NCBI GenBank assembly: GCA_016718135.1
Contig: JADKEF010000006.1
Coordinates: 62,001 to 126,000 of the forward strand
Direction: 5' to 3'
Length of the DNA stretch: 64,000 bases
Origin: Acidobacteriota bacterium
Lineage (GTDB): Bacteria; Acidobacteriota; Blastocatellia; Pyrinomonadales; Pyrinomonadaceae
A program made the position numbers and the translations under genes. The number at the start of each line of letters is the position of its first letter. The stretch's first letter is position 1. This document shows positions 43,309-51,660 of the stretch, in pieces. Below the pieces are notes generated by a model. The model searched no databases. It saw only the letters and a program-made list of their open reading frames with translations, and was not told the origin of the DNA.

Positions 43309-45891
43309 ATGAAGATACAGACATTTGGTTTTACGACGACGAGGAGATTCGCAGCGATTGCGATCCTCGCCTCGTTTATTCTTTCAAATGCGTTTGCTGT
43401 TGAGACGCTGCGTGGAAGCAAGGTTAATAACGCCGTTGTTTCGACCGTGACTGCGAAATATACCACCGATCTTACGAAGCTTGGCCGTGAAGGAAGAATT
43501 CGTGAGACGCTAAACTTTGAAACCGAGACCGCCCGTCTCGTCAAGGTGTTAGCTGAAGGTGGTGTTCGCCAGCCGGTCGTCGTCAACGAGGACAAAGCGG
43601 TTCAGGAGCAGGTGGTCGAACAGGCCGCTCTCCGCATCGCTAAAGGAAATGCTCCGGCCGCCCTCGCCAATCGCTCGATCCTCAAGATCGAGACCGACAG
43701 CCTTTTCTCAAATGCACGTACTAAAGAGGATATCGCCTCGATCGTAAACACGATCGTCGCCGATGCGGCTGCTTCGAAAGGGCAGACGATCCTTTTTGTA
43801 AACGAGCTGACCAACCTGGTTGGTTCGGACGCAGTGAATAACACTCTCTTTTCGGCGATAGCTGAAGGAAAACTCGTCATGATCGGCGGAAGCTCGGCCG
43901 CCGCTTATGACGAGCGCATTGAGTCGCAGCCTGAGATCGCCGCGTATTTCGCCGGCATTCTTGTTGCCGAACGCAACGCAAACGGTGCTATGGCCGGCAA
44001 TGTCGAACAGAACGACAGCGGCTATCGCGGCGACAATGTCTCGCCTGACCTTCGCGAGATGATGGCAAATGACCCGAGCGGCAACACTCGTGTCGACACT
44101 ATTATTCAGGCAAAAGATGCTGACAGCGCAGTTCTTCGCTCACTGCTGGCCAGTGGACAGGCTAGCGTTTCGGACCGCATCGGCAACAGCGATACGCTGG
44201 TTGTCAATCTACCTCTTTCAGCTGTCAGTGCCCTGTCGACCAGCGGTACGATCAACTACGTTTCGCCTGACCGCCCGACGACAATCACCGGCCACGTCGA
44301 AGATACAACTGGTGCCGCGCTCATGCGTTCGCAGCCGGCATTGAACGGTCGTTCGTCTTACACGCTCGATGGCGATGGTATCGGCATTGCAGTGGTCGAC
44401 TCCGGCATTTACACGAGTCACAAAGGCTTTAAGGAAAATGGCAACTCCGATGACAACTCGCGAATTGTCGCCAATGTCAATTTTACCAACTCTAACCTCT
44501 CCGACACGGCTGACCTCTACGGCCATGGAAGCCACGTTGCCGGACTGGCCGCAGGTAACTCAAACGCAAATAGCGGCAATTATCGCGGGGTCGCCAAGAA
44601 GGCAAACGTTATCAGCGTAAAAGTGCTCAACAACGAAGGCGTCGGCAACACCTCATGGCTTCTCAACGGGCTGCAGTGGATCATCAACAACCGAGCCGCA
44701 TACAATATCCGCGTCGTCAACCTCAGCCTGGGCACGACCGCCGTCGACACGTACACGAACGATCCGATCTGCGTCAAGGTCAAACAGCTTGCAGAAGCCG
44801 GTGTCGTTGTCATCGCAGCCGCCGGTAACCTAGGCAAGAACAGCCTCGGCCAGAAAATGTATGGCCAGATCCATAGCCCGGGAAATAGCCCGTACGCGAT
44901 CACGGTAGGAGCAAGCAATTCGCTCGGCACCGCTGCTCGTAACGACGACGTGATGGCCAGCTACAGTTCGCGAGGACCAACACGCAGCTACTATCGCACA
45001 TCAAACGGCACCGCCGTTTATGACAACCTGATCAAACCCGACATCGTTGCCCCCGGTAACCGACTCGTCTCGTACAAGGCCGCCAATAACCGGATGTCGA
45101 TCAACAACCCGGCGCTCAACCTTGATTCGACCAACGGCAGTGACTCAATGATGTACATGAGCGGCACGTCGATGTCGGCCCCGATCGTGGCCGGAGCGGC
45201 CGCCCTACTGCTCGAGGTCAACCCAAACCTCACCCCGAACATGATCCGCATGATCATGCAGTACACTGCCCAGCCTATCAATGGTGCCAAGACCCTCGAG
45301 CAGGGTGCCGGCCAGTTGAACATGGAAGGAGCCGTCCGCTTAGCTCGTTCGCTTCGGACGGGTGTCGATTTTAACACCCTTGCGAAAGGTGCAACGACCG
45401 TTCCCTCCGGTTGGACAATGCCGACTACAAACACCACGATCAGCGGCCACACTTTCTCGTGGGCTCAGCACGCGATCGGCAAGTTCACCCTCATAAGCGG
45501 TTCGAATCTTGTTTCGCAGTTCCAAACCGTCTACAAACGTGAGCATCTGCTCGGTACCGGTATCAACTTTGGTGCGGGCCAGTTCAGCTTTAACACGACG
45601 ACCTATTTCACGACCGGCCTGACGCTTAGCCGCCATACGGTGACCAGCAACGGCCAGCCTTTCGGAGCAGGTACGACGTACATGTCATACGGGGTACTGG
45701 TCGGTGACGGTGTGCTGGTCGGCGACGGTGTGCTTGTTGGTGACGGCGTGCTCGTTGCGGACGGCGTGCTCGTCGGTGACGGAGTACTAGTCGGTGACGG
45801 CGTGCTGGTCGGTGATGGTGTGCTTGTCGGCGACGGTGTACTTGTCGGTGACAGCGTTCTGTTGGGAGATGATACGCCGGCAATGCAGTAA
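43309..45891 (+). CDS. Exported S8 (subtilisin-like) peptidase with N-terminal ClpB-like AAA+ remnant and repeat tail
   Basis: 860 residues. Signal peptide residues 1-30. Residues 50-222 align by eye with ClpA/ClpB NBD1: YTTDLTKLGREGRI, RLVKVLAEGGVRQPVVV, then VVEQAALRIAKGNAPAAL, ILFVNELTNLVGS and MIGGSSAAAYDERIESQPEI. Walker A is replaced by VNEDKAVQE and the Walker B Asp by Asn165, so no ATPase activity is expected. Residues 350-680 are the S8 domain: Asp364 (VVDSG), His406 (GHGSHVAG), Asn507 and Ser621 (GTSMSAP). Residues 795-853 are VLVGDG repeats. A GGAG-like site precedes the ATG. A GNAT gene follows after 35 bases. Confidence 0.88.
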   Translation: MKIQTFGFTTTRRFAAIAILASFILSNAFAVETLRGSKVNNAVVSTVTAKYTTDLTKLGREGRIRETLNFETETARLVKVLAEGGVRQPVVVNEDKAVQEQVVEQAALRIAKGNAPAALANRSILKIETDSLFSNARTKEDIASIVNTIVADAAASKGQTILFVNELTNLVGSDAVNNTLFSAIAEGKLVMIGGSSAAAYDERIESQPEIAAYFAGILVAERNANGAMAGNVEQNDSGYRGDNVSPDLREMMANDPSGNTRVDTIIQAKDADSAVLRSLLASGQASVSDRIGNSDTLVVNLPLSAVSALSTSGTINYVSPDRPTTITGHVEDTTGAALMRSQPALNGRSSYTLDGDGIGIAVVDSGIYTSHKGFKENGNSDDNSRIVANVNFTNSNLSDTADLYGHGSHVAGLAAGNSNANSGNYRGVAKKANVISVKVLNNEGVGNTSWLLNGLQWIINNRAAYNIRVVNLSLGTTAVDTYTNDPICVKVKQLAEAGVVVIAAAGNLGKNSLGQKMYGQIHSPGNSPYAITVGASNSLGTAARNDDVMASYSSRGPTRSYYRTSNGTAVYDNLIKPDIVAPGNRLVSYKAANNRMSINNPALNLDSTNGSDSMMYMSGTSMSAPIVAGAAALLLEVNPNLTPNMIRMIMQYTAQPINGAKTLEQGAGQLNMEGAVRLARSLRTGVDFNTLAKGATTVPSGWTMPTTNTTISGHTFSWAQHAIGKFTLISGSNLVSQFQTVYKREHLLGTGINFGAGQFSFNTTTYFTTGLTLSRHTVTSNGQPFGAGTTYMSYGVLVGDGVLVGDGVLVGDGVLVADGVLVGDGVLVGDGVLVGDGVLVGDGVLVGDSVLLGDDTPAMQ
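45691..45867 (+). repeat. Tandem repeat encoding VLVGDG hexapeptides
   Basis: About ten 18-base units with synonymous third-position variation encode GVLVGDG copies; one reads VLVADG and the last two are degenerate (VLVGDS, VLLGDD). The synonymous drift argues for selection on the peptide rather than a recent DNA expansion. It forms the extreme C-terminus of the S8 peptidase. Confidence 0.85.
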
Positions 45892-45926
45892 AGGTAGCAA
45901 ATAAAGGTAATAAGGAGGATAAAACA

Positions 45927-46835
45927 ATGCTACATCCAGCTACTGCAAACATACACGAAACACCGCGATACGACATCGCAGCTTACATCATGGGCTCTCC
46001 GGACCTTTCAAAGGTTCATGAGTTGACAACTGATAACACAGCCGAAGTACAGGCTTTCCTTTCGATCCGTCCGGTACATACGGTCGTCATGTCTAGCTTC
46101 ATCGTGGACAACGGTATCGAGAGCGAACTCAACAGGGGCAGGTTCTACGGTTACAGAAATGAAGTCGGGACGCTCGAAGGCGTCGCCCTGATCGGCCACT
46201 CGACACTGGTCGAGGCCCGCTCAGACGAAGCTCTCAGAGCACTCGCCACCGTCGCACGTACCAGCGAGACACCGATCCATCTGATCATGTCGAGCGGGAC
46301 CGCAGCCGAAGACTTCTGGCAGCACATGACAAACGGACTGACTCAGCCACGTTTGAAATGTACCGAAGCTCTCTTCGACGTTGCCTTCCCTTTCGCTGTA
46401 AAGACGACGGAGCGTCAGCTCAAAAATGCTGACATGAGTCATCTGATCGCAGTCGCCGAGGCACAGGCCGAGGTTGCATTCATCGAGTGCGGCGTCGACC
46501 CGATGCTGAAGGACCGTGAGGGATTTCTCAAGCGAGTCGCCCGCCGCATCGAACAGAACCGTGTTTTCGTCGTAACTGACGGTGACGAGCTGGTCTTCAA
46601 GGCCGACATCATCGCTGAAACAAGCGAAGTGATCTATCTCGAGGGCGTTTACGTCTCAGAGAAATATCGCGGACAAGGGATCGGCAGTGAATGTCTCTCA
46701 GCTTTGACACTCCAGCTACTCGACCGAGCCGAGCATATTTGTATGCTCAGCAATGTCGACTTTACCGGTGCTCACAAGAGCTTCGTCAAAGCCGGCTTCA
46801 GAAACACCGACCACTGCACGACACTGTTCGTTTAA
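45927..46835 (+). CDS. GNAT-family N-acetyltransferase
   Basis: 302 residues. The N-terminal half is a degenerate GNAT-like or regulatory fold. The C-terminal half carries the acetyl-CoA motif A, VYVSEKYRGQGIGSECL, and a following FTGAHKSFVKAGFRNTD helix. AAGGAGG is positioned perfectly before the ATG. It starts 35 bases after the exported S8 peptidase and is probably co-transcribed. There is no signal peptide, so it acts in the cytosol. The acceptor substrate is unknown. Confidence 0.83.
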   Translation: MLHPATANIHETPRYDIAAYIMGSPDLSKVHELTTDNTAEVQAFLSIRPVHTVVMSSFIVDNGIESELNRGRFYGYRNEVGTLEGVALIGHSTLVEARSDEALRALATVARTSETPIHLIMSSGTAAEDFWQHMTNGLTQPRLKCTEALFDVAFPFAVKTTERQLKNADMSHLIAVAEAQAEVAFIECGVDPMLKDREGFLKRVARRIEQNRVFVVTDGDELVFKADIIAETSEVIYLEGVYVSEKYRGQGIGSECLSALTLQLLDRAEHICMLSNVDFTGAHKSFVKAGFRNTDHCTTLFV

Positions 46836-46880
46836 TAGAAGAAAACACTAGACAAACGTGTTGTAAACCCTGATAATAAA

Positions 46881-46909
46881 GAAGGCTTCTCCCAGCCTTC
46901 TTTCTTTTT
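46881..46909 (+). terminator. Rho-independent terminator
   Basis: Stem GAAGGCT / AGCCTTC with a 6-base loop and TTTCTTTTT tail, closing the peptidase-GNAT unit. Confidence 0.82.
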
Positions 46910-47021
46910 CAACAGTAGTTTTTGTCACCTTCCCTCCCAAGTACCGACATACAAAGAGAAAGTTTGCCCGTTTTCCGCGTCAAACGCGGCTTAGCGCCGT
47001 TCGCAGCTAGCAAGTTAAGGC

Positions 47022-49517
47022 ATGGACAATAGGAGAAGATCCGATCAATACATGATCACGGTGATAATCGCCGGTTTGGTAAGCGTGATAATTGCGCTCA
47101 CCAAGTTTGATCTTGCCCGGGCAGATATCTATCTCCTCGTCCTCAGTGTATTTACTGTCGCGATCGGATCGCGAGCGACGATCCAGATACCGCGTTTCAA
47201 ATCTCATGTTTCGGTTTCGGACACATTCATATTCCTGACACTCTTACTCTACGGCGGCGAGTACGCCGTAGTTTTGGCGGCAATAGAAGCGACTGCGTCG
47301 TCATGGCGATTCTGTAACCGAAAGCTAACGGTTTTCTTCAATGCCGCGACGATGGCTCTGGCAACGACGGCCGTCGTTTTGGTGCTCAAGGCTTTCAGCC
47401 TTTATGACGACGCCTTGCTCCACGGAAACGGAGCCAACCGCCAGAGCTTTGTCATCGCGCTCTCGCTCATCGCTCTAACTCAGTTTATTACCAATACCTC
47501 ACTCGCATCGATCCACGGAGCGATCAGGGATAGTATCCCGCTCTGGGAGACGTGGAAGACGAAGTATGTCTGGACATTCTTCTCGTACTTTATCGGGGCA
47601 GCTAGTGCCGGAGTGATAGTGCAGATCTCAGATTTTCTGGGATTTGGTTTTATCCTCGCGACGTTACCGGTGATCTTCTTCGTGTTCTTGTCGTACCGTA
47701 TGTACCTCAAGAACGTCGACATTTCGATGCGACAGGCGGAGCAGGCGGAGCAATATGCTCACATCCTTGAGACCCAATCAGACGCGCTGCGTGAATCGGA
47801 AGAACGTTTTCGCAGCGCATTTGACTACGCTCCGATCGGCATCGGCCTGGTGTCTCCAACCGGCAAGTGGCTCAAGGCCAATAGGGCTTTGACCGAGATA
47901 CTAGGTTACTCGGAAGCTGAATTTCATGAGAGTGATTTTCAGACAATGACGATGCCGGAAGATCTGGGGATAACCCTGGTCAAGGTCCACGAGTTGTTGA
48001 CCGGCAAGATCGCAACCTGGCAGATGGAGCAGCGATATATCCACAAATCCGGACGAACCGTCTGGACATCGTGGAGCGTCTCGGCCACAAACGATACGAG
48101 ATCAAAGCAGCCAAACCTGATCTTCCAGATACAAGACATCACCGATAAGAAGAGTGCCGAGGAGAAACTGCAGCACGAGGCAACGCACGATGCACTCACC
48201 GGCCTGCCCAACCGGCCGTTCTTTATGAACCGACTCGGCGAGGCTCTCGAGAAAGTCAGAACTATCAACGGATATAAGGTCAGCGTTCTATTCATCGACC
48301 TCGACAGGTTCAAGTATGTCAACGACAGTCTCGGCCATTTGATCGGGGACGATCTGCTGAAGGAGATCGCTGTTCGCCTGCGCGACTGTATGCGGCCGTC
48401 CGATATCGTTGCCCGTCTAGGCGGCGACGAATTTACCATTCTCGTCGAGGGCAAATATGATGAGGTCGAAGTGACCCGCATTGCCCACCGCATCCAAAAG
48501 AAATTCAGCATTGCGTTCGACCTGCGCGGTCATGAAGTCTATAGCTCGGCAAGCATTGGCATCCTTCACGCTTCCGACAAACATCTCGCATCCGAAGACG
48601 TCATGCGTGACGCCGACACGGCAATGTACCAGGCGAAACGGGCCGGCAAGGCCAGGCACGAAGTCTTCGACGAGAATATGCACAAGGCGGCAAAGGAGAT
48701 TCTCCGGCTGGAAACGGACCTACGGCGGGCAGTGGAACGGGGAGAGATCAAGGTCTTCTATCAGCCGATCTATACACTCGCGACCGGCGAGATCGAATCC
48801 TTTGAGTCGCTTGCACGCTGGGAACATCCGGAATTTGGAAATATCTCGCCGTCAAAATTCATTCCGCTGGCCGAAGAGATCGGCTTGATCGATCGCCTCT
48901 GCGAACAGGTGCTCACGCGTGCCTGTACAGAGATCGGGTCGCTTTCCGACGATCGCAGGTTTGGCGTGAGCGTAAATCTTTCGTGTCGTCAGTTCAGCCA
49001 GACGTCGCTTGTCCAGAACATTGAGGACATTCTTGAGGCAACTCGATTTTCGCCACGCGACCTAAAGCTTGAGATCACCGAGTCAGTATTCTTTGAGCAT
49101 CAGGATCGTGCTATCGCAATGCTCCATCAGCTTCGAGAGAGTGGTGTTGACATAAATATAGACGATTTTGGAACCGGCTATTCGAACCTCGGCTATCTCA
49201 AGAAGTTACCGATCTCAGCTCTCAAAATAGACCGGTCGTTCGTGTCGATGATCGATTCGGCAGGCAATAATGACGAGATCGTACGGGCGATCATTAATCT
49301 TGCTCGTACGCTCGGACTCAAGGTCGTTGCCGAGGGTATTGAGACAAATGTTCAACTCGATCTCCTCAAGGAACTCAACTGTGAGGGCGGCCAAGGATTT
49401 CTGTTGGCGAGGCCTATGGATTTTGAGAGCCTGGTTGAGTTTCTGGGCAAGGACTATCAGCCGATGCTGCCACCTCCCGGGTTTGAGGACATTCCGACCG
49501 CGTCGATGATCCAATAG
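47022..49517 (+). CDS. Membrane PAS-GGDEF-EAL protein (cyclic-di-GMP turnover)
   Basis: 831 residues. An N-terminal membrane sensor of about seven helices (residues 10-225, MASE-like) leads to a PAS domain (about 255-380, ERFRSAFDYAPIGIGL), a GGDEF domain with intact active loop RLGGDEF and DALTGLPNR entry, and an EAL domain (about 560-810). The EAL signature is ESLARW, with NLSCRQF, EITES, IDDFGTGYSNL and VVAEGIET retained. Both diguanylate cyclase and phosphodiesterase residues look intact, so it could do either. It is monocistronic, with no neighbour suggesting its signal. Confidence 0.92.
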   Translation: MDNRRRSDQYMITVIIAGLVSVIIALTKFDLARADIYLLVLSVFTVAIGSRATIQIPRFKSHVSVSDTFIFLTLLLYGGEYAVVLAAIEATASSWRFCNRKLTVFFNAATMALATTAVVLVLKAFSLYDDALLHGNGANRQSFVIALSLIALTQFITNTSLASIHGAIRDSIPLWETWKTKYVWTFFSYFIGAASAGVIVQISDFLGFGFILATLPVIFFVFLSYRMYLKNVDISMRQAEQAEQYAHILETQSDALRESEERFRSAFDYAPIGIGLVSPTGKWLKANRALTEILGYSEAEFHESDFQTMTMPEDLGITLVKVHELLTGKIATWQMEQRYIHKSGRTVWTSWSVSATNDTRSKQPNLIFQIQDITDKKSAEEKLQHEATHDALTGLPNRPFFMNRLGEALEKVRTINGYKVSVLFIDLDRFKYVNDSLGHLIGDDLLKEIAVRLRDCMRPSDIVARLGGDEFTILVEGKYDEVEVTRIAHRIQKKFSIAFDLRGHEVYSSASIGILHASDKHLASEDVMRDADTAMYQAKRAGKARHEVFDENMHKAAKEILRLETDLRRAVERGEIKVFYQPIYTLATGEIESFESLARWEHPEFGNISPSKFIPLAEEIGLIDRLCEQVLTRACTEIGSLSDDRRFGVSVNLSCRQFSQTSLVQNIEDILEATRFSPRDLKLEITESVFFEHQDRAIAMLHQLRESGVDINIDDFGTGYSNLGYLKKLPISALKIDRSFVSMIDSAGNNDEIVRAIINLARTLGLKVVAEGIETNVQLDLLKELNCEGGQGFLLARPMDFESLVEFLGKDYQPMLPPPGFEDIPTASMIQ

Positions 49518-49579
49518 ATCGGCCATCTACAAGTTTGACGAAAGCGGGCCGACGGTAAACAATTGTTCTAGAGAACGAT

Positions 49580-49801
49580 ATGTACCGTCGGCCTAAATTT
49601 TTGGAGATACTGCTCGACATCCGTCGCGAGATGGCTGCCGAAGCAGACCATGACGTTGAGCTGTTTGCCGAAATGGCGCGCTCCGGCCAACGTCCCGAGC
49701 CGCGTCTGCGAACCGTATCGCGTTCTGCCGACGAACCGATCGATGGCTCGACCTCCGATCGCAATATCCGGCCGGTACGCCGTCCGCTTGCCAAGAAATA
49801 G
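49580..49801 (+). CDS. Small conserved-type hypothetical protein (73 residues)
   Basis: MYRRPKFLEILLDIRREMAAE and DHDVELFAEMARS form a helical N-terminus; the tail is basic and disordered. No signal peptide. It lies nine bases before the transglycosylase gene in the same direction and has coding-like composition, which favours a real gene. Function unknown. Confidence 0.6.
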   Translation: MYRRPKFLEILLDIRREMAAEADHDVELFAEMARSGQRPEPRLRTVSRSADEPIDGSTSDRNIRPVRRPLAKK

Positions 49802-49810
49802 ACGCCCTCA

Positions 49811-50386
49811 ATGTTTCGTTATCTGATCTCATGTCTATTGGTCCTCATCGCGATCGGAGCCGCGGCGAGTATCTTTTTTCCCGATTATTGGGTTCATCGA
49901 TACGACGAGCTTATCGAACGCCAGTCGCGCGTCTATCGGCTCGATGAAAAATTGGTCTGGAGCCTGATCTATGAGGAAACTTACTTCCGGGCATGGATGA
50001 TCGGTGGAGATGCAGAGGTTGGATTGATGCAAGTCACACCACTCGTTGCCCGCGAGTGGGCGAAGGAAACGGGTTTTAAAGAATTTGAGAAGCAGGCGGC
50101 TGAGAATGTTAACGAGTTCCTCGCCGATCCGGAACGCAATATTCAGGCTGGCTGCTGGTACCTCGAAAAGCTTCGCGAACCGTATCGCGGCCGTCCGGCA
50201 GAAACTGCAATGACATTAGCCGCCTATAATGCCGGGCCAAGCCGCGTCGAGGAGTGGACGAAGGACACGGACGCGACGACTCTTGCAGAGGCAGATTTCG
50301 TTTCACGCATCGCCATCGCCTCGACACAAAACTACGTCAAGTCGATCCTAGCTCGCTACCGGGCCCAACAAAGCGTTCCAAAATGA
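49811..50386 (+). CDS. Lytic transglycosylase (SLT domain)
   Basis: 191 residues. An N-terminal anchor or uncleaved signal (residues 3-22) precedes an SLT domain: VWSLIYEETYFRAW with the catalytic Glu at about residue 55, GDAEVGLMQVTP, NIQAGCWYL and MTLAAYNAGPSRVEEW. It resembles the C-terminal catalytic part of Slt70 and cleaves peptidoglycan glycan strands. Its stop overlaps the next start (ATGA), so translation of the amidohydrolase is probably coupled. Confidence 0.88.
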   Translation: MFRYLISCLLVLIAIGAAASIFFPDYWVHRYDELIERQSRVYRLDEKLVWSLIYEETYFRAWMIGGDAEVGLMQVTPLVAREWAKETGFKEFEKQAAENVNEFLADPERNIQAGCWYLEKLREPYRGRPAETAMTLAAYNAGPSRVEEWTKDTDATTLAEADFVSRIAIASTQNYVKSILARYRAQQSVPK

Positions 50387-51660
50387 AGATCCTAGCGGCC
50401 CGATACGTCTTGCCGATCTCGGCACCACCGATCGAAGATGGTGCGGTCGCCCTCGATGGTGAGCTGATCGTCGCGGTTGGTTCACGCGAATCTGTGATCG
50501 CTCAGTTTACGTCTGCTCCGCTTGAGGACTTTGGCCTCGCCGCAATTCTGCCGGGATTTGTAAATTGCCACTCGCATCTCGAGATCACCGGAATGCGTAA
50601 TCAGCTCGACGACGTCGAACACGATTTTCGTTCGTGGCTGCTCAAGCTAAACGGTTTGCGTGCTGAGCTTTCTGACGAAGACATCATCGCTGACGCCGTC
50701 GCCGGTGCCGTCGAAGGTGCTCGTGCGGGCGTTACATGTTTTGGTGATATTGGACGGATGGGACACGCCGGAGTTGCGGCCTTGAAGCAGGTCGGGCTTC
50801 GCGGAGTGGTGTTTCAGGAAACCGAATTTTCGCCGGATAACAGCACTGCCGATGACGACTTTCTCGCACTCGCGACCAAGTATGAGAAGCTTCGCGAGGA
50901 AGAGACCGATCTAGTAAAGATCGGCATCTCGCCGCATTCGCCGTACACGGTCGGCTCGCGTTTGTTTGAGCTGATCGCCCAATACGCGATCCTCAACCGC
51001 GTGCCGCTCTCGATCCATGCCGCCGAATCAGCGGACGAGACCGAGCTGCTGATGCACGGCACCGGACTCTTTCGCGATCTCTACGAACGCTTCGACCTCG
51101 AATGGCACAGCCCGCACTGCACGCCGATCGAATACCTCGAACGCCTCGGCGTCCTCTCGACCAAACCGCTCCTCGCCCACTGCATCGCCGTGTCAGCTAG
51201 CGATATTCAAAAGATCGAATCCTACGGAGCAAAGATCGCCCACTGCCCAAAATCCAACGCCAAATTTGGCCACGGCTACGCACCCTTCGAAGACTTCTTG
51301 GACGCAGGGATCACCGTCGGCCTAGGCAGCGATTCCGTCGCCAGCAATAACATCTGCGACCTGCTGGAAGAATCCCGCTTCGCCCTGCTAGCCGCCCGCA
51401 ACCGCGAAGGCTCGCACCGCTTCATCACTCCAAAAGAAGCCCTGGAAGCCGCCACCCTAGGCGGAGCCAAAGCCCTCGGCCTCGACCACCTGATCGGCAC
51501 CCTCGACGTCGGCAAACAAGCCGACATCGCGGTCATCTCACTCGATCACCCCGCGATTCAGCCTGTCGGTGACATTCATGCCGCTCTCGTTTACTCGGCG
51601 AGTGGGCGAGACCTCCGTTTTACGCTCGTTGCCGGCAACCAAGTCTTTAGGCATGACTAG
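50383..51660 (+). CDS. Amidohydrolase, possible aminodeoxyfutalosine deaminase
   Basis: 425 residues of the TRZ/ATZ-type amidohydrolase family. Metal ligands are His63 and His65 in NCHSHLEITG, then His in SIHAAES, LLAHCIAVS and Asp in VGLGSDSVASNN; KSNAKFGHGYAPF is a substrate-loop segment. The family includes guanine, cytosine, SAH and aminodeoxyfutalosine deaminases. Because mqnE and an MqnP-like gene are in this window, the futalosine-pathway deaminase is a reasonable candidate, but the sequence alone does not prove it. An open frame extending to 50254 is a longer in-frame reading; ATG 50383 overlaps the previous stop. Confidence 0.8.
   Translation: MKILAARYVLPISAPPIEDGAVALDGELIVAVGSRESVIAQFTSAPLEDFGLAAILPGFVNCHSHLEITGMRNQLDDVEHDFRSWLLKLNGLRAELSDEDIIADAVAGAVEGARAGVTCFGDIGRMGHAGVAALKQVGLRGVVFQETEFSPDNSTADDDFLALATKYEKLREEETDLVKIGISPHSPYTVGSRLFELIAQYAILNRVPLSIHAAESADETELLMHGTGLFRDLYERFDLEWHSPHCTPIEYLERLGVLSTKPLLAHCIAVSASDIQKIESYGAKIAHCPKSNAKFGHGYAPFEDFLDAGITVGLGSDSVASNNICDLLEESRFALLAARNREGSHRFITPKEALEAATLGGAKALGLDHLIGTLDVGKQADIAVISLDHPAIQPVGDIHAALVYSASGRDLRFTLVAGNQVFRHD

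Noticed and set aside
45626..45976. Minus-strand frame with His/Arg repeats
   Set aside because: Antisense of the VLVGDG array; composition follows from the repeat.
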